Shown piece after piece: positions 63,561-64,000 of a stretch of DNA of 64,000 bases (positions are counted from its first letter, which is position 1; the number at the start of each line of letters is the position of its first letter). Position numbers and translations under genes: made by a program. The stretch is taken from contig SVJE01000003.1 in NCBI GenBank assembly GCA_015069135.1, forward strand, positions 47,699-111,698. The letters are read 5' to 3'. This DNA comes from Oscillospiraceae bacterium. GTDB lineage: Bacteria > Bacillota > Clostridia > UBA1212 > SIG427. The notes beneath the pieces were generated by a model. That model ran no database searches. It saw only the letters and a program-made list of their open reading frames with translations, and was not told the DNA's origin.

Positions 63561-64000
63561 ATGAGTTTAGCTTTAGTCTTTTTAGCATATGCAGTTGTTG
63601 CCACGATTGTAGTGTTGGTATCTGTCAAGGCTTCTGATTATGTGGATTTGTTGGACAAGAAAACAAATTTATCCGGAGCTTTTATTGGGGGAGTTATGCT
63701 TTCTGCAGTAACATCTTTACCAGAGCTTTTCACTAGTATTTCATCATGCGTTTTTGTTCATGAACCGGGACTTTGCCTGGGTAACATATTAGGAAGCAAT
63801 CTTTTTAATGTGGCTATGCTTTCAGTGATTTTACTTATTGCTAGCAAGTCTTTTAAAGACGGTAAAATAGCTGCTAGCCACGGAACAGTCAGCCTTACAG
63901 TTGCAGCTATATATGGCGTTCTTGCTCTGGATCTTTTAGGTGTTATGCCAAAAGAAATCTTAACAATAAGCCTTACTTCTGTTCTTATTGCTTTACTTTA
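63561..64000 (+). CDS. CaCA-family cation exchanger, predicted manganese exporter (3' truncated)
   Basis: 146 codons are visible and the frame runs off the window. Several hydrophobic helices carry the alpha-repeat motif of sodium/calcium exchangers: GGVMLSAVTSLPELFTSISS (~44-63) and GNILGSNLFNVAML (~74). Although the family usually moves Ca2+, control by a Mn2+ riboswitch points to manganese or mixed export. AGAGGA lies 6 nt before the ATG. Confidence 0.85.
   Translation, partial: MSLALVFLAYAVVATIVVLVSVKASDYVDLLDKKTNLSGAFIGGVMLSAVTSLPELFTSISSCVFVHEPGLCLGNILGSNLFNVAMLSVILLIASKSFKDGKIAASHGTVSLTVAAIYGVLALDLLGVMPKEILTISLTSVLIALL

Overview
The window reads as chromosome of a low-GC Gram-positive anaerobe of the class Clostridia. 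The evidence is the gene content and order: rpsF-ssb-rpsR-gdpP-rplI-dnaB-tilS-ftsH, ctsR-mcsA-mcsB-clpC-radA, rex, a SigH-like sigma factor, rplM-rpsI, a FeoA-FeoB fusion, strong AGGAGG-type ribosome binding sites, and seven secreted proteins with type I dockerin domains. I cannot name the genus from sequence alone. No rRNA, tRNA, CRISPR array or prophage was seen. One IS200-type element is present.

Layout. 1-5.2 kb: a 5'-truncated BspA-like leucine-rich-repeat/Big_3/dockerin surface protein, a second dockerin protein, and a convergent DUF11-repeat protein. 5.3-12.5 kb: housekeeping genes (nnr, alr, ogg, a DUF3343 gene), a 6S RNA, cysE, a sigH-like gene whose only plausible start is ACG, and a WYL regulator. 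12.6-19.7 kb: a 2182-residue WapA/Rhs-type polymorphic toxin with an AT-rich 140-residue tip, followed by a small lipoprotein that is a candidate immunity protein. 20-28.6 kb: the rpsF-to-ftsH replication/translation block. 28.8-33.4 kb: recD2, comF and a convergent ABC-F gene that looks leaderless. 33.5-36.4 kb: two paralogous dockerin proteins with an IS200 element between them. 36.5-39.3 kb: rex and an EF-G paralogue. 39.7-49.2 kb: the CtsR heat-shock operon, which seems to run on through radA and a DJ-1-like gene into a large dockerin protein. 49.3-53.9 kb: galK, a membrane protein, truA, a ROK glucokinase and rplM-rpsI. 54-60.8 kb: a gene-free stretch with an alternating palindromic repeat array, an intracellular GH43-like enzyme, a dockerin/beta-propeller protein divergent from an AraC regulator, and a dockerin-bearing metallophosphoesterase. 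61-64 kb: feoAB, then a yybP-ykoY-type manganese riboswitch ahead of a truncated CaCA-family exchanger.

How the parts fit. The dockerin proteins fall into two sequence classes (DYM..K type and DAM..LQ type). Five of them share a short conserved module just before the dockerin. No cohesin is encoded here, so the partner scaffold lies elsewhere. The most notable regulatory architectures are: the riboswitch whose 5' half doubles as the right arm of an upstream terminator; two divergent promoters sharing one -35 element, with one gene starting at its predicted +1; an IS200 hairpin that covers its own ribosome binding site; a Rex operator on the rex promoter and a CtsR operator on the ctsR promoter; and a terminator embedded in the end of truA. 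All functional statements are inferred from motifs read by eye; no database search was run.
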